This document shows positions 1 to 12,318 of a DNA stretch of 14,599 nucleotides, piece by piece. Numbering within the stretch: position 1 is the first letter of the stretch; every line of letters starts with the position of its first letter. The notes below the pieces were generated by a model that saw only the letters and a list, made by a program, of their open reading frames with translations, made no database searches and was not told where the DNA came from. Source of the DNA: Synechococcus sp. HW_metabat.21 (lineage in GTDB: Bacteria > Cyanobacteriota > Cyanobacteriia > PCC-6307 > Cyanobiaceae); NCBI GenBank assembly GCA_018623875.1, contig JAAZUZ010000026.1:1-14599 (forward strand), given 5' to 3'. The translations under genes were made by a program, and so were the position numbers.

Positions 1-1
1 C

Positions 2-2953
<2,952 letters not shown>

Positions 2954-2971
2954 TTGCTGATCAACCCGGCC

Positions 2972-2985
2972 CACCCAACTGGGTG
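2972..2985 (+). other. Short hairpin in the rpoB-rpoC1 gap
   Basis: The 79-base spacer between rpoB and rpoC1 contains a perfect 5-base inverted repeat, CACCC and GGGTG, around a four-base AACT loop. No run of T follows, so it is not an intrinsic terminator. It could be a processing or stabilising structure in the polycistronic mRNA. A dyad this short can also occur by chance. The rest of the spacer shows only two copies of TCAGATC (2990-2996 and 3008-3014). Confidence 0.25.
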
Positions 2986-3032
2986 ACCGTCAGATCCCTT
3001 CGTTCCTTCAGATCTCCGCGCGCTCTTAGGTC

Positions 3033-4937
<1,905 letters not shown>

Positions 4938-4984
4938 GATCCCGGACGTTTTCAACCCCTAACTCCCTTTCTTCGCGCGCAGCC

Positions 4985-7900
4985 ATGACCGCCACCCCCT
5001 CCAAAAAGACCAGCAAGAAGTCCAGCAAGAAGTCCGCAAAGGCTGAGGCTCCAGCACCCGCAAACGCTCCCTTGAGCAAAGCGGCTCCGACGTTCCGTAA
5101 CCGGACGATCGATAAGAAGCAGCTGCGGAACTTGATGGCTTGGGCCTACAAGAACCACGGCACCGCAGCCACCGCGTCCCTGGCTGACGAGCTCAAGGAT
5201 CTCGGTTTCCACTACGCCACCCAGGCCGCCGTCTCCATCTCCGTGGATGACCTGCGCATCCCTGGCGAAAAGGCTCGTTTGCTCGAAGAGGCCGAGCAAC
5301 AGATCACCGACACCGAGGAGCGCTACCGCCTGGGTGAGATCACCGAGGTGGAACGCCACACCAAGGTGATCGACACCTGGACGGAAACCAACGAGCGTCT
5401 GGTCGAAGAAGTCAAAAAGAACTTCAACGAGAACGACCCGCTCAACTCGGTCTGGATGATGGCCAACTCTGGGGCCCGGGGAAATATGTCCCAGGTGCGT
5501 CAGCTCGTGGGCATGCGCGGACTGATGGCGAACCCCCAGGGGGAAATCATTGACCTTCCGATTCGCACCAACTTCCGCGAAGGCCTGACGGTCACCGAGT
5601 ACGTCATCTCCTCCTACGGCGCCCGTAAGGGTCTGGTGGACACCGCGCTGCGTACGGCGGACTCCGGCTACCTCACCCGTCGTCTCGTGGACGTCGCCCA
5701 AGACGTCATCGTGCGTGAGGACGACTGCGGCACCACCCGCGGTATCCCCATTAATGCCGATGACAAAGGTCGCTACGCCGCCAAACTCGTCGGCCGTCTG
5801 GCCGCCGAGCCCGTGCTCGATGGCGAAGGCAACCTGATCGTCGATCGCGATGGCGAGATCGATGCGGTGATCACCGCCAAGATCGAAGCCGCCGGCGTTC
5901 AGACCGTTGTCGTCCGTTCACCGCTGACCTGCGAAGCCGCCCGTTCGGTCTGCCGTAAGTGCTACGGCTGGGCCCTGGCCCACAACCAGCTGGTGGACCT
6001 GGGTGAAGCCGTCGGCATCGTCGCCGCCCAATCCATCGGTGAGCCGGGCACCCAGCTCACCATGCGGACCTTCCACACCGGTGGTGTGTCCACCGCGGAA
6101 ACGGGTGTGGTCCGCTCCCAAGTCGCCGGCACGGTTGAGTTCGGCGCGAAGGCCCGCGTTCGTCCCTTCCGCACCCCCCATGGTGTGGAGGCTCAGATCG
6201 CTGAGACCGACTTCCAGCTGACCCTGAAGCCCAGCGGCAGCGGCAAGGCCCAGAAGCTCTCCATCACCGCCGGCTCACTGCTGTTCGTCACCGACGCAGC
6301 CGAGGTGCCCGCTGACACGATGCTCGCCCAGATCTCTTCCGGCGCAGCCGTGAAGAAGAGCGTGGAGAAGGCCACCAAGGACGTCATCTGCGACCTGGCT
6401 GGCCAGGTGCGTTACGAGGACGTGATTCAGCCCAAGGAGGTCACCGACCGCCAGGGCAACAGCACCTTCAAGGCTCAGCGACTGGGTCGGATGTGGGTGT
6501 ACAGCGGCGACGTCTACAACCTGCCGCCCAATGCCCAGCCTGTGATCGAGGGCAACACCAAGGTCACGACCGGTGAAGTGCTGGCCGAGAGCCGCCTGGT
6601 GAGCGAGTTCGGCGGCGCCGTTCGTCTGCGTGAGAGCGCTGGCGACTCCCGTGAGGTCCAGATCGTCACCACAAGCCTGACCCTGAAGGACTGCAAGCTG
6701 CTGGGTGAATCCACCCATGCCGGTGAGCTCTGGCACCTCGAGGGCAAGGACAGCATTCGCTATCGCCTCAACACCCACCCCGGGACGAAGATCGGTAACG
6801 GTGAGGTGATTGCTGAACTCGCCGACGACCGCTTCCGTACCCAGACCGGCGGCATTGTCAAGTTCGCCCCTGGCCTGGCCATTAAGAAGGCCCGTAGCGC
6901 CAAGAACGGCTACGAGGTCAATAAGGGCGGCACGCTCCTCTGGATTCCCCAGGAGACCCACGAAATCAACAAGGACATCTCCCTGTTGATGATCGAAGAC
7001 GGTCAGTGGATCGAGGCCGGCACCGAGGTCGTGAAGGACATCTTCAGCCAGACCGCGGGCATCGTCTCCGTGACCCAGAAGAACGACATCCTCCGCGAGA
7101 TCATCGTTCGCTCGGGTCAGCTGCACAACGTCTCTGACGCCAAGACCGTTGCCCGCTACAGCGACGGCAAGATGGTGAACCCCGGCGAGGAAATCGCGAA
7201 GGGTTTGAAGGCCGAAGCCATGGTCTTCGTCGAAGCCGTGGACACCCCTGACGGTGGCGCGCTGCTGCTGCGTCCGGTTGAGGAGTACCGCATTCCCGAC
7301 GAGGCTCACCTGCCTGATCTCGGCAGTGTCACCCAGAAGAACGGACCCAGCCTGGGCCTCAAGGCCACCCAGCGCCTCGCCTTCAAGGACGGTGAACTGA
7401 TCAAGAGCGTGGAGGGTGTGGAACTGCTGCGCACGCAGCTGATCCTCGAAACCTTCGACACCACCCCCCAAATGACGGTGGACGTTGAGGCCGTTCCCGA
7501 CAAGCGCGCCAAGACGATTGAGCGCCTCCAGTTGGTCATCCTCGAGAGCCTGCTGGTTCGCCGCGACACCCTCTCCGACGCCAGCCACGGCTCCACCCAC
7601 ACTGAGCTTTCCGTCAATGACGGCGACAGCGTGAAGGCTGGTGATGTGGTCGCCACCACCCAGATCCTGTGTAAGGAAGAGGGTGTGGTGCAGGTCCCCG
7701 CCGTGATTGAAGGCGAGCCGGTCCGTCGTTTGATCGTTGAGCGCGCGAGCGACACCCGCAGCATTGACCTGGGCTCGGCCAAGGCTGAAGTCAAGGCTGG
7801 CCAGCGCCTCGTCGATGGCGACCAACTGGCGAAGGGTGTGCCCGCACCCTGCTGCGGTCAGGTGGAAAGCGTGGATGGCAACACCGTCACCATCCGTCTG

Positions 7901-9091
7901 GGCCGTCCCTACATGGTGTCTCCGGATTCCGTCCTCCACGTTCGCGATGGCGAGCTGGTGCAGCGTGGTGACTCCCTGGCCCTGCTTGTGTTCGAGCGCC
8001 AGAAGACCGGTGACATCGTTCAGGGTCTGCCCCGTATTGAGGAACTGCTCGAAGCCCGTCGTCCCCGGGAATCCGCGGTGCTCTGCCGTAAGGCCGGCAC
8101 GGTTGAGATCAAGCAGGGCGATGACGATGAGTCCGTCAACGTGACGGTGATCGAGGGCGATGACTCCATCGGTGAGTACCCGATCCTTCTGGGCCGCACC
8201 GTGATGGTCAGCGATGGCCAACAGGTCACCGCCGGTGAACTGCTGACGGACGGTCCGATCAACCCCCACGAGCTGCTGGAGTGCTTCTTCGAAGACCTCC
8301 GCAGTCGCAAGCCGACCCTTGAGGCGGCCATGGAGGCGATTTCCAAACTCCAGTTCCGCCTGGTGCAGGAAGTCCAGAACGTCTACAAGTCCCAGGGCGT
8401 GACCATCGACGACAAGCACATCGAAGTGATTGTTCGTCAGATGACCAGCAAGGTCCGGATCGAGGATGCCGGCGACACCACCCTGCTGCCCGGTGAGTTG
8501 ATCGAGTTGCGCCAGGTGGAGCAGGTCAACAGCGCCATGGCCATCACTGGTGGTGCTCCTTCTGAGTTCACCCCGGTGCTGCTGGGCATCACCAAGGCGT
8601 CCCTCAATACCGACAGCTTCATCTCCGCGGCCTCCTTCCAGGAGACCACCCGCGTGCTGACCGAAGCCGCCATCGAGGGCAAGAGCGACTGGCTCCGCGG
8701 TCTCAAGGAGAACGTGATCATCGGTCGCCTGATTCCTGCAGGTACCGGTTTCAGCGGCTTCGAAGAGGAGCTGCGCGCCGAGGCGGGTCCCCACCCCGAC
8801 ATCCTCGACGAGGACGCGATGAACTATCGCCGTCTGCAGAACCTGCGCCCTGACTACACCGTCGACATGCCGGCTGCCCCTAAGGCCGCTGATGCCGGCG
8901 CGATCCTCGATGATCCCTCCGAGGCCGATCTCGATGCCACCCGCAGCCGCCACGGCATCGAGGGCAGCACCAGCACCACCGCCGCCTTCACCCGCCCCAC
9001 GGTGGAAGAAGGCCTGGAGGAGGAGCTGATCGCAGACCCGGAGGCCGTTCAGGGTCTGCAGAATGAAGGTCTGCTCGCCGACGAGTCATGA
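4985..9091 (+). CDS. rpoC2: RNA polymerase beta' C-terminal part with large trigger-loop insertion
   Basis: This 1,368-residue protein supplies the bridge helix, trigger loop and C-terminal part of beta'. Its N-terminal ~30 residues are a Lys/Ser/Ala-rich tail before the conserved region begins at FRNRTIDKKQLRNLMAWAYK. The second zinc site is Cys248, Cys316, Cys323 and Cys326 (CGTTRG, then CEAARSVCRKC). The first half of the trigger loop is the TMRTFHTGG stretch at residues 359-367. The second half resumes at about Gly1009 (GDIVQGLPRIEELLEARRP). The roughly 630 residues between them are the lineage-specific SI3 insertion, built of beta-rich repeated folds in the family. The C-terminus ends in an acidic tail (VEEGLEEELIADPEAVQG). 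No Shine-Dalgarno sequence is visible before the ATG. The stop codon overlaps the start of the next gene (ATGA). Confidence 0.98.
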   Translation: MTATPSKKTSKKSSKKSAKAEAPAPANAPLSKAAPTFRNRTIDKKQLRNLMAWAYKNHGTAATASLADELKDLGFHYATQAAVSISVDDLRIPGEKARLLEEAEQQITDTEERYRLGEITEVERHTKVIDTWTETNERLVEEVKKNFNENDPLNSVWMMANSGARGNMSQVRQLVGMRGLMANPQGEIIDLPIRTNFREGLTVTEYVISSYGARKGLVDTALRTADSGYLTRRLVDVAQDVIVREDDCGTTRGIPINADDKGRYAAKLVGRLAAEPVLDGEGNLIVDRDGEIDAVITAKIEAAGVQTVVVRSPLTCEAARSVCRKCYGWALAHNQLVDLGEAVGIVAAQSIGEPGTQLTMRTFHTGGVSTAETGVVRSQVAGTVEFGAKARVRPFRTPHGVEAQIAETDFQLTLKPSGSGKAQKLSITAGSLLFVTDAAEVPADTMLAQISSGAAVKKSVEKATKDVICDLAGQVRYEDVIQPKEVTDRQGNSTFKAQRLGRMWVYSGDVYNLPPNAQPVIEGNTKVTTGEVLAESRLVSEFGGAVRLRESAGDSREVQIVTTSLTLKDCKLLGESTHAGELWHLEGKDSIRYRLNTHPGTKIGNGEVIAELADDRFRTQTGGIVKFAPGLAIKKARSAKNGYEVNKGGTLLWIPQETHEINKDISLLMIEDGQWIEAGTEVVKDIFSQTAGIVSVTQKNDILREIIVRSGQLHNVSDAKTVARYSDGKMVNPGEEIAKGLKAEAMVFVEAVDTPDGGALLLRPVEEYRIPDEAHLPDLGSVTQKNGPSLGLKATQRLAFKDGELIKSVEGVELLRTQLILETFDTTPQMTVDVEAVPDKRAKTIERLQLVILESLLVRRDTLSDASHGSTHTELSVNDGDSVKAGDVVATTQILCKEEGVVQVPAVIEGEPVRRLIVERASDTRSIDLGSAKAEVKAGQRLVDGDQLAKGVPAPCCGQVESVDGNTVTIRLGRPYMVSPDSVLHVRDGELVQRGDSLALLVFERQKTGDIVQGLPRIEELLEARRPRESAVLCRKAGTVEIKQGDDDESVNVTVIEGDDSIGEYPILLGRTVMVSDGQQVTAGELLTDGPINPHELLECFFEDLRSRKPTLEAAMEAISKLQFRLVQEVQNVYKSQGVTIDDKHIEVIVRQMTSKVRIEDAGDTTLLPGELIELRQVEQVNSAMAITGGAPSEFTPVLLGITKASLNTDSFISAASFQETTRVLTEAAIEGKSDWLRGLKENVIIGRLIPAGTGFSGFEEELRAEAGPHPDILDEDAMNYRRLQNLRPDYTVDMPAAPKAADAGAILDDPSEADLDATRSRHGIEGSTSTTAAFTRPTVEEGLEEELIADPEAVQGLQNEGLLADES
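5012..5035 (+). repeat. 12-base tandem repeat in the rpoC2 N-terminal tail
   Basis: AGCAAGAAGTCC occurs twice in a row (5012-5023 and 5024-5035) and encodes two SKKS units of the Lys-rich tail. A degenerate related unit lies just before it (AAAAAGACC). The repeat unit is a multiple of three, so copy-number change by replication slippage would keep the reading frame. The tail is outside the conserved polymerase fold. Confidence 0.8.
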
Positions 9092-9243
9092 TCCAGCCCA
9101 AACTCGTCCCCCAGCGCCGGCTGCCGCGCTACGGCTTCCACACCCACACCGAACGTCTGAACGGTCGTGTCGCGATGCTGGGCTTTTTCGCCCTGCTCGC
9201 TGTGGAGTACAAGCTGGGACATGCGCTGCTGGCTTGGGGTTGA
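9088..9243 (+). CDS. hli: High-light-inducible protein (one-helix chlorophyll-binding-like)
   Basis: This 51-residue protein belongs to the Hlip/Scp family, single-helix thylakoid relatives of plant light-harvesting proteins that protect photosystem and pigment-assembly complexes under excess light. The diagnostic motif is seen at residues 22-33, ERLNGRVAMLGF, matching the family's ExxNGRxAMxGF chlorophyll-binding helix. The hydrophobic helix continues through FALLAVEYKLGHALLAWG. The N-terminus (MIQPKLVPQRRLPRYGFHTH) is basic and lacks a signal peptide. The ATG at 9088 overlaps the rpoC2 stop by four bases (ATGA), implying translational coupling. The stop at 9241-9243 in turn shares one base with the rlmN start. 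Family membership is clear; which photosystem partner it serves cannot be told from sequence. Confidence 0.93.
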   Translation: MIQPKLVPQRRLPRYGFHTHTERLNGRVAMLGFFALLAVEYKLGHALLAWG

Positions 9244-10340
9244 TGCCCCAGGCCGCGACGCCACCTGACGAGGCCCGTCCCCTTCTGGGGATGGGCCTCT
9301 CTGCTTTGGAGCAGTGGGCCAAGCAGCATGGACAGGCTGCTTTCCGTGGCCGGCAGCTGCATGACTGGCTCTACGCCAAGGGCGCCCGCTCCCTCGACCA
9401 GGTGTCGGTCTTGCCCAAGGCCTTCCGCGAGGCGTTAAGTGCGCAACCGCCGTCGGGCGCCTTCGATTGGATGGGGCGTTCGCGGGAGATTCACCGCAGC
9501 ATTGCCAGCGATGGCACCACCAAGCTTCTGCTGGGCACCCATGACCAGCTCAGCATCGAGACCGTCGGCATTCCCGCTGAGGGGCGTCTGACGGTCTGCG
9601 TCAGCAGTCAGGTGGGCTGCCCCATGGCTTGCCGCTTTTGCGCCACCGGTAAAGGGGGCTTGCAGCGCTCTTTGGCCGTCCACGAAATCGTGGATCAGGT
9701 GCTGAGCGTGCGGGAGGTCATGGACCAGCGCCCGAGCCATGTGGTCTTCATGGGTATGGGCGAACCCCTGCTCAATGTGGAGTCGGTTCTCGACGCGATT
9801 GATTGCCTCTGCACGGATCTGGGTATGGCCCAGCGGCAGATCACGGTGAGCACGGTTGGAGTTCCCCGCACGTTGCCGCGGTTGGCGGAGTTGGCCCTGG
9901 AACGGCTGGGCCGCGCCCAGTTCACCCTGGCTGTGAGCCTGCATGCGCCGGACCAGCGGTTGCGCGAAGAGCTGATCCCAACGGCTCACGCCTACCCCAT
10001 TGAGGCCTTGCTGGAGGACTGCCGCCGCTACGTCGAGATCACCGGCCGGCGGGTCAGTTTTGAGTACATCCTGCTCGGTGGTCTTAATGATCAACCGCGC
10101 CATGCGGCAGCCCTGGCCCAGCTGCTGCGGGGCTTCCAGAGCCATGTGAACTTGATCCCCTATAACCCGATTCAGGAAGAAGAGTTCCAGCGCCCCACTC
10201 CCCAAGCTGTGGAGGCCTTCCGCCGGGCCCTGATGGACCGGCATGTGGCCGTCAGCGTGCGCGCCAGCCGCGGTTTGGATGCCGATGCCGCCTGCGGCCA
10301 GCTGCGGCGTCGCCTCGAAGGCAGCCTCGAGCCCGCGTAG
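9243..10340 (+). CDS. rlmN: Dual-specificity 23S rRNA/tRNA adenine-C2 methyltransferase
   Basis: RlmN is a radical-SAM enzyme that methylates C2 of an adenosine in the peptidyl-transferase centre of 23S rRNA (A2503 in E. coli) and A37 of some tRNAs, using a methyl group carried on its own cysteine. The cluster-binding CxxxCxxC motif is Cys126, Cys130 and Cys133 (CPMACRFC). Cys119 and Cys351 (DAACGQL) correspond to the two mechanistic cysteines of the E. coli enzyme. FMGMGEPLLN and VSLHAP are further family motifs. The 365-residue length is normal. The ATG at 9243 overlaps the hli stop (TGATG) and was chosen over in-frame codons further left, which lie inside rpoC2 and hli. A second ATG at 9291 is possible but would drop residues before the conserved LSALEQWA region. 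The shared base suggests co-translation with hli. Confidence 0.95.
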   Translation: MPQAATPPDEARPLLGMGLSALEQWAKQHGQAAFRGRQLHDWLYAKGARSLDQVSVLPKAFREALSAQPPSGAFDWMGRSREIHRSIASDGTTKLLLGTHDQLSIETVGIPAEGRLTVCVSSQVGCPMACRFCATGKGGLQRSLAVHEIVDQVLSVREVMDQRPSHVVFMGMGEPLLNVESVLDAIDCLCTDLGMAQRQITVSTVGVPRTLPRLAELALERLGRAQFTLAVSLHAPDQRLREELIPTAHAYPIEALLEDCRRYVEITGRRVSFEYILLGGLNDQPRHAAALAQLLRGFQSHVNLIPYNPIQEEEFQRPTPQAVEAFRRALMDRHVAVSVRASRGLDADAACGQLRRRLEGSLEPA

Positions 10341-10353
10341 CCCTTGCCGAACA

Positions 10354-10376
10354 ACTGAGGGAGACTGCCCTCTAGT
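10354..10376 (+). other. Stem-loop between rlmN and the symporter gene
   Basis: GAGGG (10357-10361) pairs with CCCTC (10368-10372) around a six-base loop. The stem extends by ACT (10354-10356) pairing with AGT (10374-10376) across a one-base bulge, giving eight pairs. The following bases are GAAGGCC rather than a T run, so it is not a typical intrinsic terminator. It may be a leader structure or a partial terminator. Four bases after it, GGCCGGCC (10380-10387), an 8-base palindrome, directly abuts the symporter ATG. Confidence 0.4.
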
Positions 10377-10387
10377 GAAGGCCGGCC

Positions 10388-12130
10388 ATGAGCAGCATCG
10401 ATTGGGCGATCGTCATCGGTTATCTGGTGGCGAGCCTGTTCGTTGGCCTTTGGCTGGCCCGCCGCAATACCAGCGAGGCCGACTACTTCGTTGCGGGCCG
10501 TCAACTCAAGGGTTGGTTGGCGGGGGCCTCGATGGCGGCCACGACGTTCTCGATCGATACGCCCCTGTATGTGGCCGGTCTGGTGGGCGTGCGCGGCCTC
10601 GCCGGTAACTGGGAGTGGTGGAGCTTTGGTGTGGCCCACGTCGCCATGGCCGTCGTCTTCGCTCCCCTCTGGAGACGGAGTGGGGTCCTGACCGACGCGG
10701 CCCTGACGGAATTGCGCTACGGCGGCGCCACCGCCGCCTGGCTGCGGGGCATCAAAGCGTTTTTGTTTGCCCTCCCGATCAACTGCATCGGCCTGGGCTA
10801 CGCCTTTTTGGCGATGGCCAAGGTGAGTGAGGCCCTGGGTCTGGCCCCGACCCCCGAGGCGAAGGTGACCCTCTTGGCCATCGTCGCCTTGCTGGTCTTG
10901 ATCTACACCGCAGCCGGTGGACTCTGGGCCGTGGTCGTCACCGACATGCTGCAGCTCGTTCTGGCCTTGCTCGGCGCGATCGCTGTCGCCGTGGCCTCGG
11001 TCCATGCGGCCGGCGGCATGGATGCCCTGCTCGAGAGCATCCGTGGTCTGGCCCGGCCGGAGTTGCTGTCTCTGGTGCCCTGGCAGGTCGAGGGGGGACG
11101 GCTCCAGTGGCTCGACGGGGCTGGGATTTCGATCGCCACCTTCAGTTCCTACTTGGCCCTGCAGTGGTGGAGCTTCCGCCGCAGTGATGGCGGCGGTGAA
11201 TTCATTCAGCGTTTGCTCGCCACTCGCGATGAGCGGGAGGCCCGCACCGCCGGCTGGGTCTTTCTGGCCGTGAACTATGTCCTGCGCAGCTGGCCCTGGA
11301 TCGTGGTGGCGCTCGCCGCGGTTGTGCTGCTGCCCGATCAGACCGACTGGGAGCAGAGCTACCCCCTGCTCGCGGTTCAGCTCTTGCCACCGGTGGCCTT
11401 GGGCCTAGTCGTGGTCTCCCTGGTGGCGGCCTTCATGAGCACGGTCAGCACCTCGGTGAATTGGGGCGCTAGCTACCTCACCCATGACCTCTATCAGCGT
11501 TTCGTGCGCCCCCAGGCCAGTGAGAAGGAATTGCTGCTGGTCGGTCAGTTGGCCTCGGTGCTGCTCGTTGTTTTGGGGGTGCTCACCGCCTTGATCAGCA
11601 ACAGCATCGGCACGGTCTTCCGTCTGGTGATCGCCATGGGTACCGGCCCGGGTGTGGTCCTTGTCCTGCGCTGGTTCTGGTGGCGCGTGAATGCCGCCGC
11701 TGAGCTGGCGGCCCTGCTCGGGGGCTTCTTAATCGGCTTCTCCACCTCCGTTGTGCCCGTCCTGCGCATCGAGGACTACGGGGTACGCCTGCTGGTCACC
11801 ACGCTGCTCACGGCAGGGCTCTGGCTCGTCGCGATGCTGGCGACCCCGCCGGAATCGCCGGAGGTGTTGGAGCGCTTTGTGCGACAGGTGCGTCCCCCCG
11901 GCCCCGGTTGGACGCAGTGGCGCCGTCGTACGGGTGTCATCGCTGATGAAACCCTGCCGGGTCTGATGCTCCTGCTGGTCGCCGGTTGTGCCCTGTTGTT
12001 TGGTGCCCTGCTCGGCATTGGCGGCTTCCTGCTGAAGCTGCAGCTCTGGGGGTGGAGCGGTCTGATCTTGGCGGTGGTGGGGGTATTGCTGCTTCGCCGG
12101 GGCAGCGGTCGCGTGCCGGCGGAGGGATGA
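10388..12130 (+). CDS. Sodium:solute symporter (SSS/SLC5 family), substrate unknown
   Basis: This 580-residue protein is a polytopic inner-membrane transporter of the sodium:solute symporter family, with about 13-14 hydrophobic segments by eye, starting at residues 5-24. Family signatures include SEADYFVAGRQLKGW after the first helix. The stretch SVNWGASYLTHDLY follows Ser351-Thr352-Val353-Ser354, the place where this fold holds its sodium-binding Ser/Thr residues. A cytoplasmic QRLLATRDEREA motif lies near residues 274-285. The transported solute (proline, sugar, urea or a carboxylate are all known in the family) cannot be told from the sequence. The ATG at 10388 begins the first helix cleanly; a weak GAAG lies about ten bases upstream. 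The gene ends GGAGGGATGATG, so its last codons supply a ribosome-binding-like sequence for the next small gene. Confidence 0.9.
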   Translation: MSSIDWAIVIGYLVASLFVGLWLARRNTSEADYFVAGRQLKGWLAGASMAATTFSIDTPLYVAGLVGVRGLAGNWEWWSFGVAHVAMAVVFAPLWRRSGVLTDAALTELRYGGATAAWLRGIKAFLFALPINCIGLGYAFLAMAKVSEALGLAPTPEAKVTLLAIVALLVLIYTAAGGLWAVVVTDMLQLVLALLGAIAVAVASVHAAGGMDALLESIRGLARPELLSLVPWQVEGGRLQWLDGAGISIATFSSYLALQWWSFRRSDGGGEFIQRLLATRDEREARTAGWVFLAVNYVLRSWPWIVVALAAVVLLPDQTDWEQSYPLLAVQLLPPVALGLVVVSLVAAFMSTVSTSVNWGASYLTHDLYQRFVRPQASEKELLLVGQLASVLLVVLGVLTALISNSIGTVFRLVIAMGTGPGVVLVLRWFWWRVNAAAELAALLGGFLIGFSTSVVPVLRIEDYGVRLLVTTLLTAGLWLVAMLATPPESPEVLERFVRQVRPPGPGWTQWRRRTGVIADETLPGLMLLLVAGCALLFGALLGIGGFLLKLQLWGWSGLILAVVGVLLLRRGSGRVPAEG

Positions 12131-12154
12131 TGTCTGGACCGCTCAGCCCACGCC

Positions 12155-12280
12155 GTGCAATTTCTTCGCTCCACCCTGCTGCCAGCTGCGATTGTCCTGC
12201 TGTTTGGTTTGGCCCTCTTCGCGGTGAGTGCCCGCATCTGGCTCCCCGGCGATATGGCAGCCCCGGCGCCGGTTGGTTGA
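12155..12280 (+). CDS. Small single-helix membrane protein, 41 residues, start uncertain
   Basis: I do not recognise a named family. Read from the GTG at 12155, the frame gives a 41-residue protein with one clear membrane helix at about residues 8-26 (LLPAAIVLLFGLALFAVSA), then RIWLPGD and a Pro/Ala tail. This is far more protein-like than the other frames. The start is unresolved. GTG at 12155 has no Shine-Dalgarno sequence. CTG at 12134 in the same frame (48 residues) sits seven bases after GGAGGG (12121-12126), which is ideal spacing. The ATGATG at 12127 lies in a different frame, whose product has no membrane segment and looks non-natural. The gene directly follows the symporter, so a role as an accessory membrane peptide is conceivable but unproven. 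Confidence 0.6.
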   Translation: MQFLRSTLLPAAIVLLFGLALFAVSARIWLPGDMAAPAPVG

Positions 12281-12299
12281 TCGACTGAGCTGGGAACAG

Positions 12300-12318
12300 G
12301 GGCCACTACGATTGGCCC
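12300..12318 (+). promoter_or_regulatory. Putative -10 element inside a 6-base dyad upstream of the HEAT-repeat gene
   Basis: GGGCCA (12300-12305) and TGGCCC (12313-12318) form a perfect inverted repeat around the seven-base loop CTACGAT. The loop contains TACGAT (12307-12312), which resembles a bacterial -10 hexamer. The right arm abuts the ATG at 12319. If TACGAT is a real -10, transcription would begin at or very near the start codon, giving a leaderless or nearly leaderless mRNA, and the dyad would be a candidate operator. Alternatively it is only an RNA hairpin, or chance in GC-rich DNA. No convincing -35 is visible. Confidence 0.35.

Noticed and set aside
6275..8953. A long minus-strand open frame (892 codons) opposite rpoC2, with similar shorter ones opposite rpoB and rpoC1
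   Set aside because: The plus-strand gene is unambiguous. In GC-rich coding DNA the codon bias suppresses stops in an antisense frame, and the predicted product (rich in His, Gly, Leu and Val) matches no family I know.
9063..9242. N-terminal extension of rlmN into rpoC2 and hli
   Set aside because: The open frame extends left, but those bases already encode the RpoC2 C-terminus and the Hlip. The extension has no RlmN-like sequence.
10341..10387. Intrinsic terminator after rlmN
   Set aside because: A stem is present but no T run follows, so I listed it only as a stem-loop.
12127..12288. MMSGPLSPRR... frame from the ATGATG after GGAGGG
   Set aside because: The product is Pro/Arg/Cys-rich with no fold signature, while the overlapping frame encodes a clean membrane helix. 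I kept only the latter and reported the conflict.
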